NCBI RefSeq assembly: GCF_000426065.1
Contig: NZ_KE384491.1
Location: 398,280-462,279, forward strand
Reading direction: 5' to 3'
From: Mycobacterium sp. URHD0025
GTDB taxonomy: Bacteria; Actinomycetota; Actinomycetes; Mycobacteriales; Mycobacteriaceae
DNA: 64,000 bases
Within the stretch, counting starts at the first letter, position 1; each line of letters opens with the position of its first letter. The notes under the pieces are model-generated. The model was not told the origin of the DNA. It saw only the letters and a program-made list of their open reading frames with translations, and searched no databases. Of the stretch, positions 26,096 through 34,126 are shown piece by piece. Position numbers and translations under genes: made by a program.

Positions 26096-27148
26096 ATGGC
26101 AACTATCACCTTTCGCGATGTGTGCAAGGACTACGGTCACCTACGCATCGTCGACAAACTCAACCTCGACCTGCCGGATGGCTCGATGACGGTCCTGGTG
26201 GGTCCGTCGGGATGCGGGAAGTCGACATCCCTGCGCATGCTGGCGGGCCTGGAACAGATCAGTTCCGGTGACATCTTCATCGGCGAGCGCAATGTCACAC
26301 ACGTGGACACCAGGGACCGGGATATCGCGATGGTGTTCCAGAACTACGCGCTGTACCCACACCTGAACGTACTGAACAACATCGCCTTCCCGTTGCGGGC
26401 CAAGAAGGTCAAGAAGGCCGAAGCGCACCGCCGCGCCACCGAGGTCGCCGAATCGATCGGCCTCGGCAATCTGCTCAACCGGCGACCCAAGGACCTCAGC
26501 GGTGGTCAGCAGCAGCGGGTCGCCATCGCCCGTGCCATCGTCCGCGAACCCTCGGTGTTCCTGTTCGACGAACCACTGAGCAACCTGGACGCCAAGCTGC
26601 GGGTGGAGACCCGCACCGAACTGCTACACATCCAGCGCCGGCTGGGCATCACCTCGTTCTATGTCACCCATGACCAGGAAGAGGCGATGACGCTGTCGGA
26701 CCGCATGGTGGTGATGCGGGAGGGCGGCGTGGCACAGGCAGGCACTCCGTTGGAGGTGTACTCGAAGCCGGCGGACACATTCGTCGCCACGTTCGTCGGT
26801 TCACCGAAAATGAACCTGATCCCGGGTGCCAATGAAACCGGCTCATTCCGAAGCGAATCCGGTCTGCAGCTCGACCTCACCGCACCGTGTACCGGTCCGG
26901 TCATCCTCGGCGTGCGTCCCGACGATCTACTGCTCACCCCGGAGCCTGACGCCACCGCCACCGTGACTCTGGTGGAACTGCTTGGGCCGCGCGCCATCGT
27001 CACCGTCGCTGCAGGCGATGTCGAGCTGACGGCGGTCACCGAGGTCAGCCGACTCGGTGGCGTGACCCCTGGTGCACCGGTGAGCCTCCAGATCCGGCCC
27101 GACAGCGGACACTTCTTCGATCATTCGACCGGAAAGCGAATCAACTGA
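26096..27148 (+). CDS. ABC sugar transporter ATP-binding protein (MsmK/UgpC type)
   Basis: ATPase of 350 residues. Walker A GPSGCGKST is at 36-44, Q-loop in VFQNYALYPH, signature LSGGQQQR at 134-141, Walker B VFLFDEP at 154-160, H-loop in YVTHDQEEAM. A C-terminal regulatory TOBE extension (from about 240) is typical of carbohydrate importers. GGAG lies 6 nt before ATG 26096. Unlike many actinobacteria that share one MsiK ATPase among sugar importers, this cluster has its own. The epimerase-like gene starts 1 nt after its stop. Confidence 0.95.
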   Translation: MATITFRDVCKDYGHLRIVDKLNLDLPDGSMTVLVGPSGCGKSTSLRMLAGLEQISSGDIFIGERNVTHVDTRDRDIAMVFQNYALYPHLNVLNNIAFPLRAKKVKKAEAHRRATEVAESIGLGNLLNRRPKDLSGGQQQRVAIARAIVREPSVFLFDEPLSNLDAKLRVETRTELLHIQRRLGITSFYVTHDQEEAMTLSDRMVVMREGGVAQAGTPLEVYSKPADTFVATFVGSPKMNLIPGANETGSFRSESGLQLDLTAPCTGPVILGVRPDDLLLTPEPDATATVTLVELLGPRAIVTVAAGDVELTAVTEVSRLGGVTPGAPVSLQIRPDSGHFFDHSTGKRIN

Positions 27149-27149
27149 G

Positions 27150-28076
27150 ATGACAACCACATCCGCCGGCGGACCCGACCTGATCCTCGGAATCAACACG
27201 TGCTTCGCGGTCAAACGCTGGCCGCAACCGGCGGCGTGGGCCCGCATCGTCACCGAGGAGCTGGGCCTCGACACCGTGCAGCTCAGCTTGGATCTGGTGC
27301 CGTTCGGCCTGAGCAAGGACGCGATCCGCCGATACGCCGAACGGGTCCGCACCACCGCCGACGAATTCGGTATCACCATCCACAGCGTGTTCACCGGGCT
27401 GGCCGCCTACTCCTCCCCTCTGTTGCTCTCCGAGGACCCGTACGACCGCGCCGCGGCCTTCGACTGGTATCGGGAGATGATCGCCTTCACCGCGGCGGTC
27501 GGGGCAACCGGACTCGGCGGGCACATCGGTGCACTGTCGGTATCGGCGGCCGCCGATCCCACGCTGTCGAAAACTCTCATCGCCACCGAGCTGGACCTGA
27601 TGCGGGAACTCGCCGAGTCCGCCGCCGACGCCGGGCTCGACCATCTGCAGTTCGAAAATCTCGCTGTCGCAAGGGAGTACGGCCACAGCATCGACGAGGC
27701 ACACGCCATCGAGACCGAACTCGCCGGTACCGCTGTGCCGTGGCGGCTGTGCCTGGACCTGGGGCATCCGTCGTCGCTGACGCCCGGCACACCCAGTGCC
27801 GACCCCCTCGCGTGGCTGGACGAGAAGTGGGTGAACACCCCGGTGGTGCAGTTGCAGCAGTCACCCGTCGGTGCGGACCACCACGGCCCGTTCACCGCGG
27901 CGGCCAATGCCGCAGGCACCGTCGACCGAGATGCCGTGCTGGCCAAGTTGTCCGGCTGGAACGGTGATGTCCACCTGTTTTTCGAGATCATCCATTCGAA
28001 TGAATATCCCGACCAGACCGTTCTGGACGAGTTGCGCGAAAGCGTGCAGTACTGGCGCGCCCGGCTCCACAACTGA
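27150..28076 (+). CDS. Sugar-phosphate isomerase/epimerase-like TIM-barrel protein
   Basis: Protein of 308 residues of the xylose-isomerase-like (AP endonuclease 2) TIM-barrel superfamily. Candidate metal ligands are Glu in HLQFENLAV (about 168), Asp-His in CLDLGHPSS (about 202) and the late Glu in LFFEIIHSN (about 280). Such enzymes act as D-tagatose/D-psicose 3-epimerases, hydroxypyruvate isomerases or tetrulose-phosphate epimerases. The spacing of 1 nt to the ATPase gene and 22 nt to the next SDR places it in the operon. Substrate inferred only as a ketose or ketose phosphate. Confidence 0.82.
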   Translation: MTTTSAGGPDLILGINTCFAVKRWPQPAAWARIVTEELGLDTVQLSLDLVPFGLSKDAIRRYAERVRTTADEFGITIHSVFTGLAAYSSPLLLSEDPYDRAAAFDWYREMIAFTAAVGATGLGGHIGALSVSAAADPTLSKTLIATELDLMRELAESAADAGLDHLQFENLAVAREYGHSIDEAHAIETELAGTAVPWRLCLDLGHPSSLTPGTPSADPLAWLDEKWVNTPVVQLQQSPVGADHHGPFTAAANAAGTVDRDAVLAKLSGWNGDVHLFFEIIHSNEYPDQTVLDELRESVQYWRARLHN

Positions 28077-28098
28077 TCAACAACTGAAGGGAATTCAC

Positions 28099-28863
28099 AT
28101 GGATACCGGCCTGCGCGACTCCGTTGCCTTCGTCACCGGCGGAGGCACCGGGATCGGACGCTGTACGGCACTGGCGCTCGCAGCCGAAGGCGCGGCCGTC
28201 GCCGTCGCCGACATCCACATCGAGTCCGCCCGGGCCACCGTCGCCGAACTGACCGCACACGGCGCCGAAGCCGTTGCCGTACAGGCAGATGTGAGCGATG
28301 AGGAGTCGGTGGCCGATGCCATCGCGACAACCGCCCACGAACTCGGCAGCCTCGACTCACTGGTGCTGTGTGCCGGCATCTCCGGGCTCTACGGCAGATC
28401 GATCGACGAGATCAGCACCGGCGATTGGGACCGGATGTTCGATATCAACGTGAAGGGCCAATGGCTGCCGGTCAAGCACGCGCTCCCGTTCCTGCGGCTC
28501 AGCTCGAAAGCTTCGGTCACCATCGTCGCCTCGGATTCCGCACTGGTCGCCTCACCGCTGCACGTACCGTACTGCGCCTCCAAAGGTGCGCTGATCATGA
28601 TGGTCAATGCCATGGCCGTCGACCTCCGGGCCGACGGCATCCGGGTGAATTGCGTGTGCCCCAGTGTGGTGAACACTCGAATGCCCAAGAACGACATCGG
28701 CTTGCCCGACGACGCCGATCTCGGCGACCGTTACCCGATCCACGAGCCCGAGGACATCGCCCGCTACCTGACTTTCCTCGCCTCACCTGCCGCGGCGACC
28801 ATCAGCGGGCACGCACTCGTAGCGGATTTCGGATTCGTCGGACAGTCCTCGTTCCCCATGTGA
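28099..28863 (+). CDS. Short-chain dehydrogenase, second of two
   Basis: SDR of 254 residues. The cofactor motif TGGGTGIGRC is at about 14-23, the NAG-equivalent is CAGISG, catalytic Ser in VASDSALVAS and YxxxK as YCASKGA. It ends the polyol operon; ATG at 28099 has GAAGG 9-13 nt upstream. It differs clearly from the first SDR, so the two probably act on different intermediates, for example the alditol and a keto-sugar. Convergent with leuB beyond a small hairpin. Confidence 0.9.
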   Translation: MDTGLRDSVAFVTGGGTGIGRCTALALAAEGAAVAVADIHIESARATVAELTAHGAEAVAVQADVSDEESVADAIATTAHELGSLDSLVLCAGISGLYGRSIDEISTGDWDRMFDINVKGQWLPVKHALPFLRLSSKASVTIVASDSALVASPLHVPYCASKGALIMMVNAMAVDLRADGIRVNCVCPSVVNTRMPKNDIGLPDDADLGDRYPIHEPEDIARYLTFLASPAAATISGHALVADFGFVGQSSFPM

Positions 28864-28888
28864 TGCCGCGCCCACCACAACCGTCGAG

Positions 28889-28905
28889 GGTGCGCTGAGC
28901 GCACC
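28889..28905. terminator. Small hairpin between SDR and leuB
   Basis: GGTGCGC TGA GCGCACC forms a perfect 7-bp stem in the 88-bp convergent region. There is no T-run on either strand, so termination efficiency is doubtful. Confidence 0.4.
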
Positions 28906-28951
28906 GGAATGCCAGAAATCCCGCTCTCACCGCACGCTCGACGCGAAAAAC

Positions 28952-29965
28952 CTACAGCAGCGAAACGATCCGCTCGCCGACCTCGCTGGTCGAGAGCGTG
29001 ACATCGCCGCGGGTAGCCAGGTGCTCGCTGACGGCCTTGTCGACCCGCGCGGCGGCGTCGGTTTCGCCGATGTGGTTGAGCAGCAGCGCCACGCTCATCA
29101 CGGCGGCGGTCGGATCGGCGATCCCCTGCCCGGCAATGTCGGGTGCGCTGCCGTGCACGGGCTCGAACATGGACGGGTTGGTGCCCGTCGCATCGATATT
29201 GCCCGAGGCGGCCAGGCCGATACCGCCGGACACCGCGGCCGCCAAATCGGTGATGATGTCGCCGAACAGATTGTCGGTGACGATCACGTCGAACCGGCCG
29301 GGGTCGGTGACCATGTGGATGGTCGCGGCATCGATGTGCTGGTAGGCAGTCTCGACGTCCGGGTAATCCGCACCGATCTCGTCGACGGTGCGCTTCCACA
29401 GCGAGCCGGCAAACGCCAGCACGTTGTTCTTGTGCACCAGGGTGAGGTGATGGCGAGGCCTGCGCTGCGCCAACTCGAAGGCGTAGCGCACCACTCGTTC
29501 CACACCGAAGCGGGTGTTGGTGGACACCTCGGTGGCGACCTCGTGCGGAGTGTCCACCCGGATCGCGCCACCGGTTCCGGTGTAGGGACCTTCGGTGCCT
29601 TCGCGCACCACCACGAAGTCGATCTCCGGGTTGCCGGCCAGCGGGCTGGAAACGCCGGCGAACAACTTCGACGGCCGCAGGTTCACGTGGTGGTCCAATG
29701 CGAACCGCATGTTCAGCAGCAGTCCGCGCTCGAGCACACCGCTGGGCACCGAGGGATCACCGATGGCGCCCAACAGGATTGCGTCGTAGCCCTTGAGCTC
29801 GTCGACGAAGCCTTCCGGCAGAGTCTCGCCGGTCGCGTGGTAGCGCCGCGCGCCCAGGTCGTATTCGGTCCGGTCCACACCGGGCAGGACCGCGTCGAGC
29901 ACTTTCAGTGCCTCGGCGATGACCTCCGGACCGATGCCGTCACCGGCGATAACAGCGAGTTTCAT
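28952..29965 (-). CDS. leuB: 3-isopropylmalate dehydrogenase LeuB
   Basis: NAD-dependent oxidative decarboxylase of leucine synthesis, 337 residues. Motifs: GDGIGPEVIAEA (about 8-19), substrate arginines in RGLLLNMRFALD (about 80-91), the catalytic Lys in LVHKNNVL, and the metal-binding DNLFGDIITDLAA (about 218-230). C-terminal EPVHGSAPDIAGQG binds the cofactor. Coupled to serA by a 4-nt ATGA overlap (29962-29965), as in other mycobacteria, so leucine and serine synthesis share one transcript. Separate from leuCD by about 26 kb of other genes. Confidence 0.97.
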   Translation of the reverse strand: MKLAVIAGDGIGPEVIAEALKVLDAVLPGVDRTEYDLGARRYHATGETLPEGFVDELKGYDAILLGAIGDPSVPSGVLERGLLLNMRFALDHHVNLRPSKLFAGVSSPLAGNPEIDFVVVREGTEGPYTGTGGAIRVDTPHEVATEVSTNTRFGVERVVRYAFELAQRRPRHHLTLVHKNNVLAFAGSLWKRTVDEIGADYPDVETAYQHIDAATIHMVTDPGRFDVIVTDNLFGDIITDLAAAVSGGIGLAASGNIDATGTNPSMFEPVHGSAPDIAGQGIADPTAAVMSVALLLNHIGETDAAARVDKAVSEHLATRGDVTLSTSEVGERIVSLL

Positions 29966-31548
29966 GACAGGTCGACCACTTCCAGCGTCGTGGCGTCGAC
30001 CGCGGCAGAGATCGCGGCGCGCACGTCTTCGGGCACATCGGTGTCGAGGCGCAGCATCACGATGGCGCTGTCACCGTCGACATCCTGGCTCAACTGTGCG
30101 GCCAGGATGTTGACGTTCGCGCCGCCGAGCAGGGTGCCGATCTTGCCGAGCGCTCCCGGCTGATCGTTGTAGTTGACGATGAGGTTGTAACCCTCGGCCC
30201 GAAGGTCGAAGTTGCGTCCGTTGATCTGGACGATCTTCTCGACCAGCTGGGGGCCCGACAGGGTGCCGGCCACATTCAGTGAGCTGCCGTCGGCGTGCAC
30301 GGCGCGGACGTCGACCACGCTGCGGTGGTTGGGGCTCTCGGTGGCGGTGCTGATCTCAGACGCCACTCCCCGGTCGGTGGCCAGCGTCGGGGCGTTGACG
30401 AACGTCACCTGTTCGTCGACCACGGCGGAGAACAATCCGCGCAGCGCTGACAGCTTCAGGATCTCGACGTCCTCGGAAGCCAGCTCGCCGCGCACCTGCA
30501 CGGACAGCGACACCGGAGCCGCATCGGACAGCGCGCCGACGAGCAGACCGAGTTTGCGCACCAGGTCCAGCCAGGGCGCGACCTCTTCGCCGACGGCTCC
30601 GCCGCCGACGTTGACGGCGTCCGGCACGAATTCGCCGGCCAGGGCGAGCTTCACGCTGGCGGCCACATCGGTGCCGGCCCGGTCCTGCGCCTCGGCGGTC
30701 GAGGCACCCAGGTGCGGTGTCACGACGACCTGAGGCAGCTCGAACAGCGGGCTGTCGGTGCACGGTTCGGTCGAGAAGACGTCGAGACCGGCAGCGCGCA
30801 CGTGGCCGCTGTTGATCGCATCGGCCAGGGCCTGCTCGTCGATCAGGCCGCCGCGGGCGGCGTTGACGATGATGACGCCCGGCTTGGTCTTGGCCAGGTT
30901 CTCCTTGCCGAGCAGACCCGCGGTCTCCTTGGTCTTGGGCAGGTGCACCGAGATGAAGTCCGCGCGGCCGAGCAGCTCGTCCAGCGGCAGCAGCTCGATA
31001 CCCAGCTGGGCGGCGCGGGCCTGCGAGACATAGGGGTCGTACGCGACGATGTGCGCGCCGAAGGCAGCAAGACGCTGAGCGACCAGCTGGCCGATGCGGC
31101 CCAGGCCGACGACGCCGACGGTCTTGTCGAAGATCTCGACGCCCGAGAACGACGACCGCTTCCAGGTGTGCTCACGCAGGGTCGCGTCGGCGGAGGGAAT
31201 CTGGCGGGCCGTGGACAGCAGCAGGGCGATGGCATGTTCTGCGGCGCTGTGGATGTTCGACGTGGGCGCGTTGACCACCAGCACCCCGCGCGCGGTCGCG
31301 GCGTCGACATCGACGTTGTCCAGGCCGACGCCCGCGCGGGCGACGATCTTGAGTTTGGGGGCGGCGGCGATGACCTCGGCGTCGACCGTGGTGGCGGAAC
31401 GCACCAGAAGCGCATCGGCTTCCGGCACGGCAGCGAGCAGCTTCTCGCGGTCCGGACCGTCGACCCACCTGACCTCTACCTGGTCACCGAGCGCGGCGAC
31501 GGTCGATTCCGCGAGCTTGTCGGCAATCAAAACAACGGGAAGACTCAC
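29962..31548 (-). CDS. serA: D-3-phosphoglycerate dehydrogenase SerA
   Basis: First enzyme of serine synthesis, 528 residues. The N-terminal NAD-linked dehydrogenase has Rossmann motif VGLGRIGQLVAQRL (about 146-159), catalytic Arg in NAARGGLID and His in TPHLGAST. The extra allosteric ASB domain (about 320-450) and C-terminal ACT domain (about 455-528) are the long mycobacterial form, inhibited by serine. The start is GTG at 31548 with TAGGCT 6 nt before it, so it is probably leaderless. Product length matches the long form. Confidence 0.97.
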   Translation of the reverse strand: MSLPVVLIADKLAESTVAALGDQVEVRWVDGPDREKLLAAVPEADALLVRSATTVDAEVIAAAPKLKIVARAGVGLDNVDVDAATARGVLVVNAPTSNIHSAAEHAIALLLSTARQIPSADATLREHTWKRSSFSGVEIFDKTVGVVGLGRIGQLVAQRLAAFGAHIVAYDPYVSQARAAQLGIELLPLDELLGRADFISVHLPKTKETAGLLGKENLAKTKPGVIIVNAARGGLIDEQALADAINSGHVRAAGLDVFSTEPCTDSPLFELPQVVVTPHLGASTAEAQDRAGTDVAASVKLALAGEFVPDAVNVGGGAVGEEVAPWLDLVRKLGLLVGALSDAAPVSLSVQVRGELASEDVEILKLSALRGLFSAVVDEQVTFVNAPTLATDRGVASEISTATESPNHRSVVDVRAVHADGSSLNVAGTLSGPQLVEKIVQINGRNFDLRAEGYNLIVNYNDQPGALGKIGTLLGGANVNILAAQLSQDVDGDSAIVMLRLDTDVPEDVRAAISAAVDATTLEVVDLS

Positions 31549-31554
31549 GCGGAC

Positions 31555-31560
31555 AGCCTA
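31555..31560 (-). promoter_or_regulatory. -10 element for leaderless serA-leuB transcript
   Basis: TAGGCT on the minus strand lies 6 nt before the GTG start at 31548, with no Shine-Dalgarno sequence between. Confidence 0.6.
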
Positions 31561-31602
31561 GTGTGTGCGCTCTACCACAGCCGAACCGCGTGCGGTGTAC
31601 TG

Positions 31603-33039
31603 ATGGGCGTGGACGTCACCATCGTCGGCAGCGGCCCCAACGGGCTGTCCGCCGCTGTCATCTGCGCCCGGGCCGGACTTTCGGTGCGCGTGATCGAGGC
31701 CCAGCCGACGCCGGGTGGCGGCGCCCGCACCCTGCCCGACCCCGAGTTTCCCGGGGTCAGCCACGACCTCTGTTCGGCCGTGCATCCGCTGGCGCTGGCC
31801 TCGCCGTTCTTCGCCGCCTACGACCTGCGGGCCCGCGGGGTGCGGCTGGCCGTCCCCGAAATCTCGTACGCGAGCCCGCTGACCGACCGGCCCGCCGCGG
31901 TCGGCTACCGCGACATCGAGCGCACCTGCGATGAATTGGACCACGGAGATTCCTGGCGACGCCTGCTCGGACCGCTGGCCGCCGACTGTGATGGCGTGGT
32001 GGGCCTCATTCTCGGCGACAAACGGTCCCTGCCTCCGTCGGTCCCGGCCGCCTTGAAGTTGGGCCCCCGGCTTCTGGCCCAGGGCACGCCGCTGTGGCGG
32101 TCACTGGCGGGCGAGGACGCCCGAGCCCTGTTCAGTGGTGTTGCCGCGCACACGATTTCAACCATGCCGTCCCTGGTTTCGGGAGGCGCGGGGTTGATGC
32201 TGGCCACTCTGGGACATGCGGTGGGATGGCCGATTCCCATCGGCGGTTCCCAAGCCATCCCCGACACGTTGCTCGCCGACCTCACCGCACACGGCGGTGA
32301 ACTGATCGTCGGACAGGAGGTCGTCGAACCACCGGGCGGCGTCGTCATCTACGACACCGCACCCACCGCCCTCCTGGCGATCTACGGCAAGGCCCTGCCG
32401 GCGCGCTATGCCCGGGCGCTGAGCCGCTATACGTACGGGCCGGGGGTGGCGAAGGTCGATTTCGTGTTGAGCGGCGACATCCCATGGCGTGACCCGCGTC
32501 TGGCGCAGGCGCCGACATTGCACCTGGGCGGCAGCCGGGCGCAGATGGCATCGGCCGAGTCCGAGATCGCCGCGGGGCGCCACGCCGAATGGCCCATGGT
32601 GCTGGCCGCACTCCCCCATATCGCCGACCCGTCGCGCATCGACGACGCCGGTCGCCGCCCGCTGTGGACCTACGTCCACGTACCCAACAACTCCACGCTG
32701 GACCTGGCCGAGACCGTGACCGGGATCTTCGAACGGTTCGCGCCGGGCTTTCGCGATCTGGTTGTCGCCGTACGCAGTGTGCCCGCGTCGCGGATGGACG
32801 AGCACAACGCCAATCTGGTGGGCGGCGACATCGGCGTCGGCGCCAACAACATGGCCAGTGCGCTGCTGGGCCCCACGCCCCGGTTCGATCCCTGGACCAC
32901 ACCGATGCCGAAGGCCTACCTGTGCTCGTCGGCCACCCCGCCCGGCGGCGGCGTGCACGGTATGGCCGGCTTCTACGCGGCTCGCACCGTACTGAAACGC
33001 GAGTTCGGCATCACGGACCTGCCTAAGCTGGCGCCATGA
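31603..33039 (+). CDS. FAD-dependent oxidoreductase (phytoene-dehydrogenase-like)
   Basis: Flavoprotein of 478 residues. The N-terminal dinucleotide motif is VTIVGSGPNGLSAAVICARAG followed by RVIEAQPTPGGGART, and the C-terminal FAD region has GGDIGVGANN and SSATPPGGGVHGMAG, the pattern of CrtI/NAD(P)-binding amine oxidoreductases. ATG at 31603; GTG at 31609 also possible. It overlaps wrbA by 4 nt. Homologues occupy the same place beside serA in mycobacteria (Rv2997 type). Substrate unknown; no carotenoid genes nearby. Confidence 0.87.
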   Translation: MGVDVTIVGSGPNGLSAAVICARAGLSVRVIEAQPTPGGGARTLPDPEFPGVSHDLCSAVHPLALASPFFAAYDLRARGVRLAVPEISYASPLTDRPAAVGYRDIERTCDELDHGDSWRRLLGPLAADCDGVVGLILGDKRSLPPSVPAALKLGPRLLAQGTPLWRSLAGEDARALFSGVAAHTISTMPSLVSGGAGLMLATLGHAVGWPIPIGGSQAIPDTLLADLTAHGGELIVGQEVVEPPGGVVIYDTAPTALLAIYGKALPARYARALSRYTYGPGVAKVDFVLSGDIPWRDPRLAQAPTLHLGGSRAQMASAESEIAAGRHAEWPMVLAALPHIADPSRIDDAGRRPLWTYVHVPNNSTLDLAETVTGIFERFAPGFRDLVVAVRSVPASRMDEHNANLVGGDIGVGANNMASALLGPTPRFDPWTTPMPKAYLCSSATPPGGGVHGMAGFYAARTVLKREFGITDLPKLAP

Positions 33040-33647
33040 GCAACTCCGGACCCAAGGTCGCCGTCATCTACTACTCCGCGACCGGCCACGGCACCACGAT
33101 GGCTCAGCGGGTCACCGCCGCTGCCGAGGCGGCCGGCGCCGAGGTGCGGTTGCGGCCCGTCGCCGAGACCGCCGATCCGGAGTCCTTCGCCCACAACCCG
33201 GCCTGGACCGCCAATTACCAAGCCACCAAGGATCAACCGAGCGCCACCGGTGACGACATCGTGTGGGCGGATGCGGTGATCTTCGGCTCCCCCACCCGGT
33301 TCGGTTCTGTCGCTTCGCAATTGCGTGCGTTTCTGGACTCACTCGGCGGCCTGTGGTCGCAGGGCAAGCTCGCCGACAAGGTCTATGCGGGGTTCACCTC
33401 GACCAACACCGCACACGGCGGGCAGGAGACCACGCTGTTGACGCTGTACGTGACGCTGATGCACTGGGGTGGGATCATCGTGCCGCCGGGCTACACCGAC
33501 CCGCTCAAGTTCGTCGACGGCAACCCGTACGGCGCGAGTCTGATCGCCAACCACGACAACATCGGCGAGTTCGATGACGCCACCTACGACGCACTGGATC
33601 ACCTGGCCCGTCGAGTGGTCAGTGTGGCAGCACGGCTGCGCGCATAG
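33036..33647 (+). CDS. wrbA: NAD(P)H:quinone oxidoreductase, WrbA type
   Basis: Flavodoxin-fold enzyme of 203 residues that reduces quinones by two electrons and protects against redox cycling. FMN phosphate loop YYSATGHGTTMA is at about 12-23, middle loop GSPTRFGSVASQLRAFLD at about 84-101, and FTSTNTAHGGQETTLL at about 119-134. All three match WrbA. ATG overlaps the flavoprotein stop by 4 nt, so both redox enzymes are made together. Confidence 0.93.
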   Translation: MSNSGPKVAVIYYSATGHGTTMAQRVTAAAEAAGAEVRLRPVAETADPESFAHNPAWTANYQATKDQPSATGDDIVWADAVIFGSPTRFGSVASQLRAFLDSLGGLWSQGKLADKVYAGFTSTNTAHGGQETTLLTLYVTLMHWGGIIVPPGYTDPLKFVDGNPYGASLIANHDNIGEFDDATYDALDHLARRVVSVAARLRA

Positions 33648-33702
33648 GCAGCGCCGCCCGATCTGACGAAAACTGCTGCGCTGCGGCCTTACCCGGATCG
33701 CT

Positions 33703-33708
33703 TAGATT
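33703..33708 (+). promoter_or_regulatory. -10 element for a leaderless transcript
   Basis: TAGATT ends 6 nt before the GTG at 33715; the intervening bases contain no Shine-Dalgarno sequence. Confidence 0.6.
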
Positions 33709-33714
33709 TGAGCG

Positions 33715-34053
33715 GTGAACAGTGGCATCGCGCGGCTGGTGGGTTCGGTCCCCCACACCGATCCGATCATGAAATTGTTCGCGGTGGGCGACATGGATCT
33801 CTATCACGTGAGCCCGCCGCTGCACGGCTACAACGTCGTCGCCGCTTCCCAGCAGCTGTGGGCCATGCGCGCGCAGTGCATCTACCCCGACGGCCGGATC
33901 GAACCGCCCGAGCCCGACGACCCGGTATCGACCGAGCTCTACGGCGTGGTCGGCGAAGGCCTGCAGATCGACAGCACCGAGAAGCTTCCGGGCAGCGCCG
34001 ACGGCCGAAGTGTGGTCCGCACGCTGGCCGCCATGGGTTACACGATCATTTAG
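33715..34053 (+). CDS. Conserved hypothetical protein, 112 aa
   Basis: Small soluble protein that I do not recognise. It has no signal peptide, membrane segment or cysteine cluster, and contains a Pro-rich acidic middle (IEPPEPDDPVSTELYG). GTG at 33715 is supported by a TANNNT promoter 6 nt upstream (leaderless). It has its own promoter 67 nt after wrbA and faces ilvC across a hairpin. Codon use looks normal for the neighbourhood (strong GC at third positions), so I take it as a real gene of unknown function. Confidence 0.75.
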   Translation: MNSGIARLVGSVPHTDPIMKLFAVGDMDLYHVSPPLHGYNVVAASQQLWAMRAQCIYPDGRIEPPEPDDPVSTELYGVVGEGLQIDSTEKLPGSADGRSVVRTLAAMGYTII

Positions 34054-34063
34054 AAAGCCGAAA

Positions 34064-34110
34064 GGCCAGTTATCGCACGCTTTTTCGTGGTTCGCGTGCA
34101 ACAACTGGCC
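34064..34110. terminator. Interrupted hairpin between convergent hypothetical gene and ilvC
   Basis: GGCCAGTT (34064-34071) pairs with AACTGGCC (34103-34110) and GCACGC (34075-34080) with GCGTGC (34094-34099), leaving a TTTTTCGTGGTTC loop. It sits between two converging genes and can stop both. Confidence 0.65.
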
Positions 34111-34126
34111 AGTCGGCGTCGGAAAT

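Noticed and set aside
6388..28863. Genomic island inserted at the tRNA genes
   Set aside because: The tRNAs lie 2.5 kb away with gltX and FAH genes between, and no integrase, transposase or att-like direct repeat was found.
17372..28863. Identity with the described M. smegmatis threitol/erythritol pathway
   Set aside because: As I recall it, that pathway uses dihydroxyacetone-kinase-type enzymes, whereas this cluster has an FGGY kinase and class II aldolase; a related substrate remains possible.
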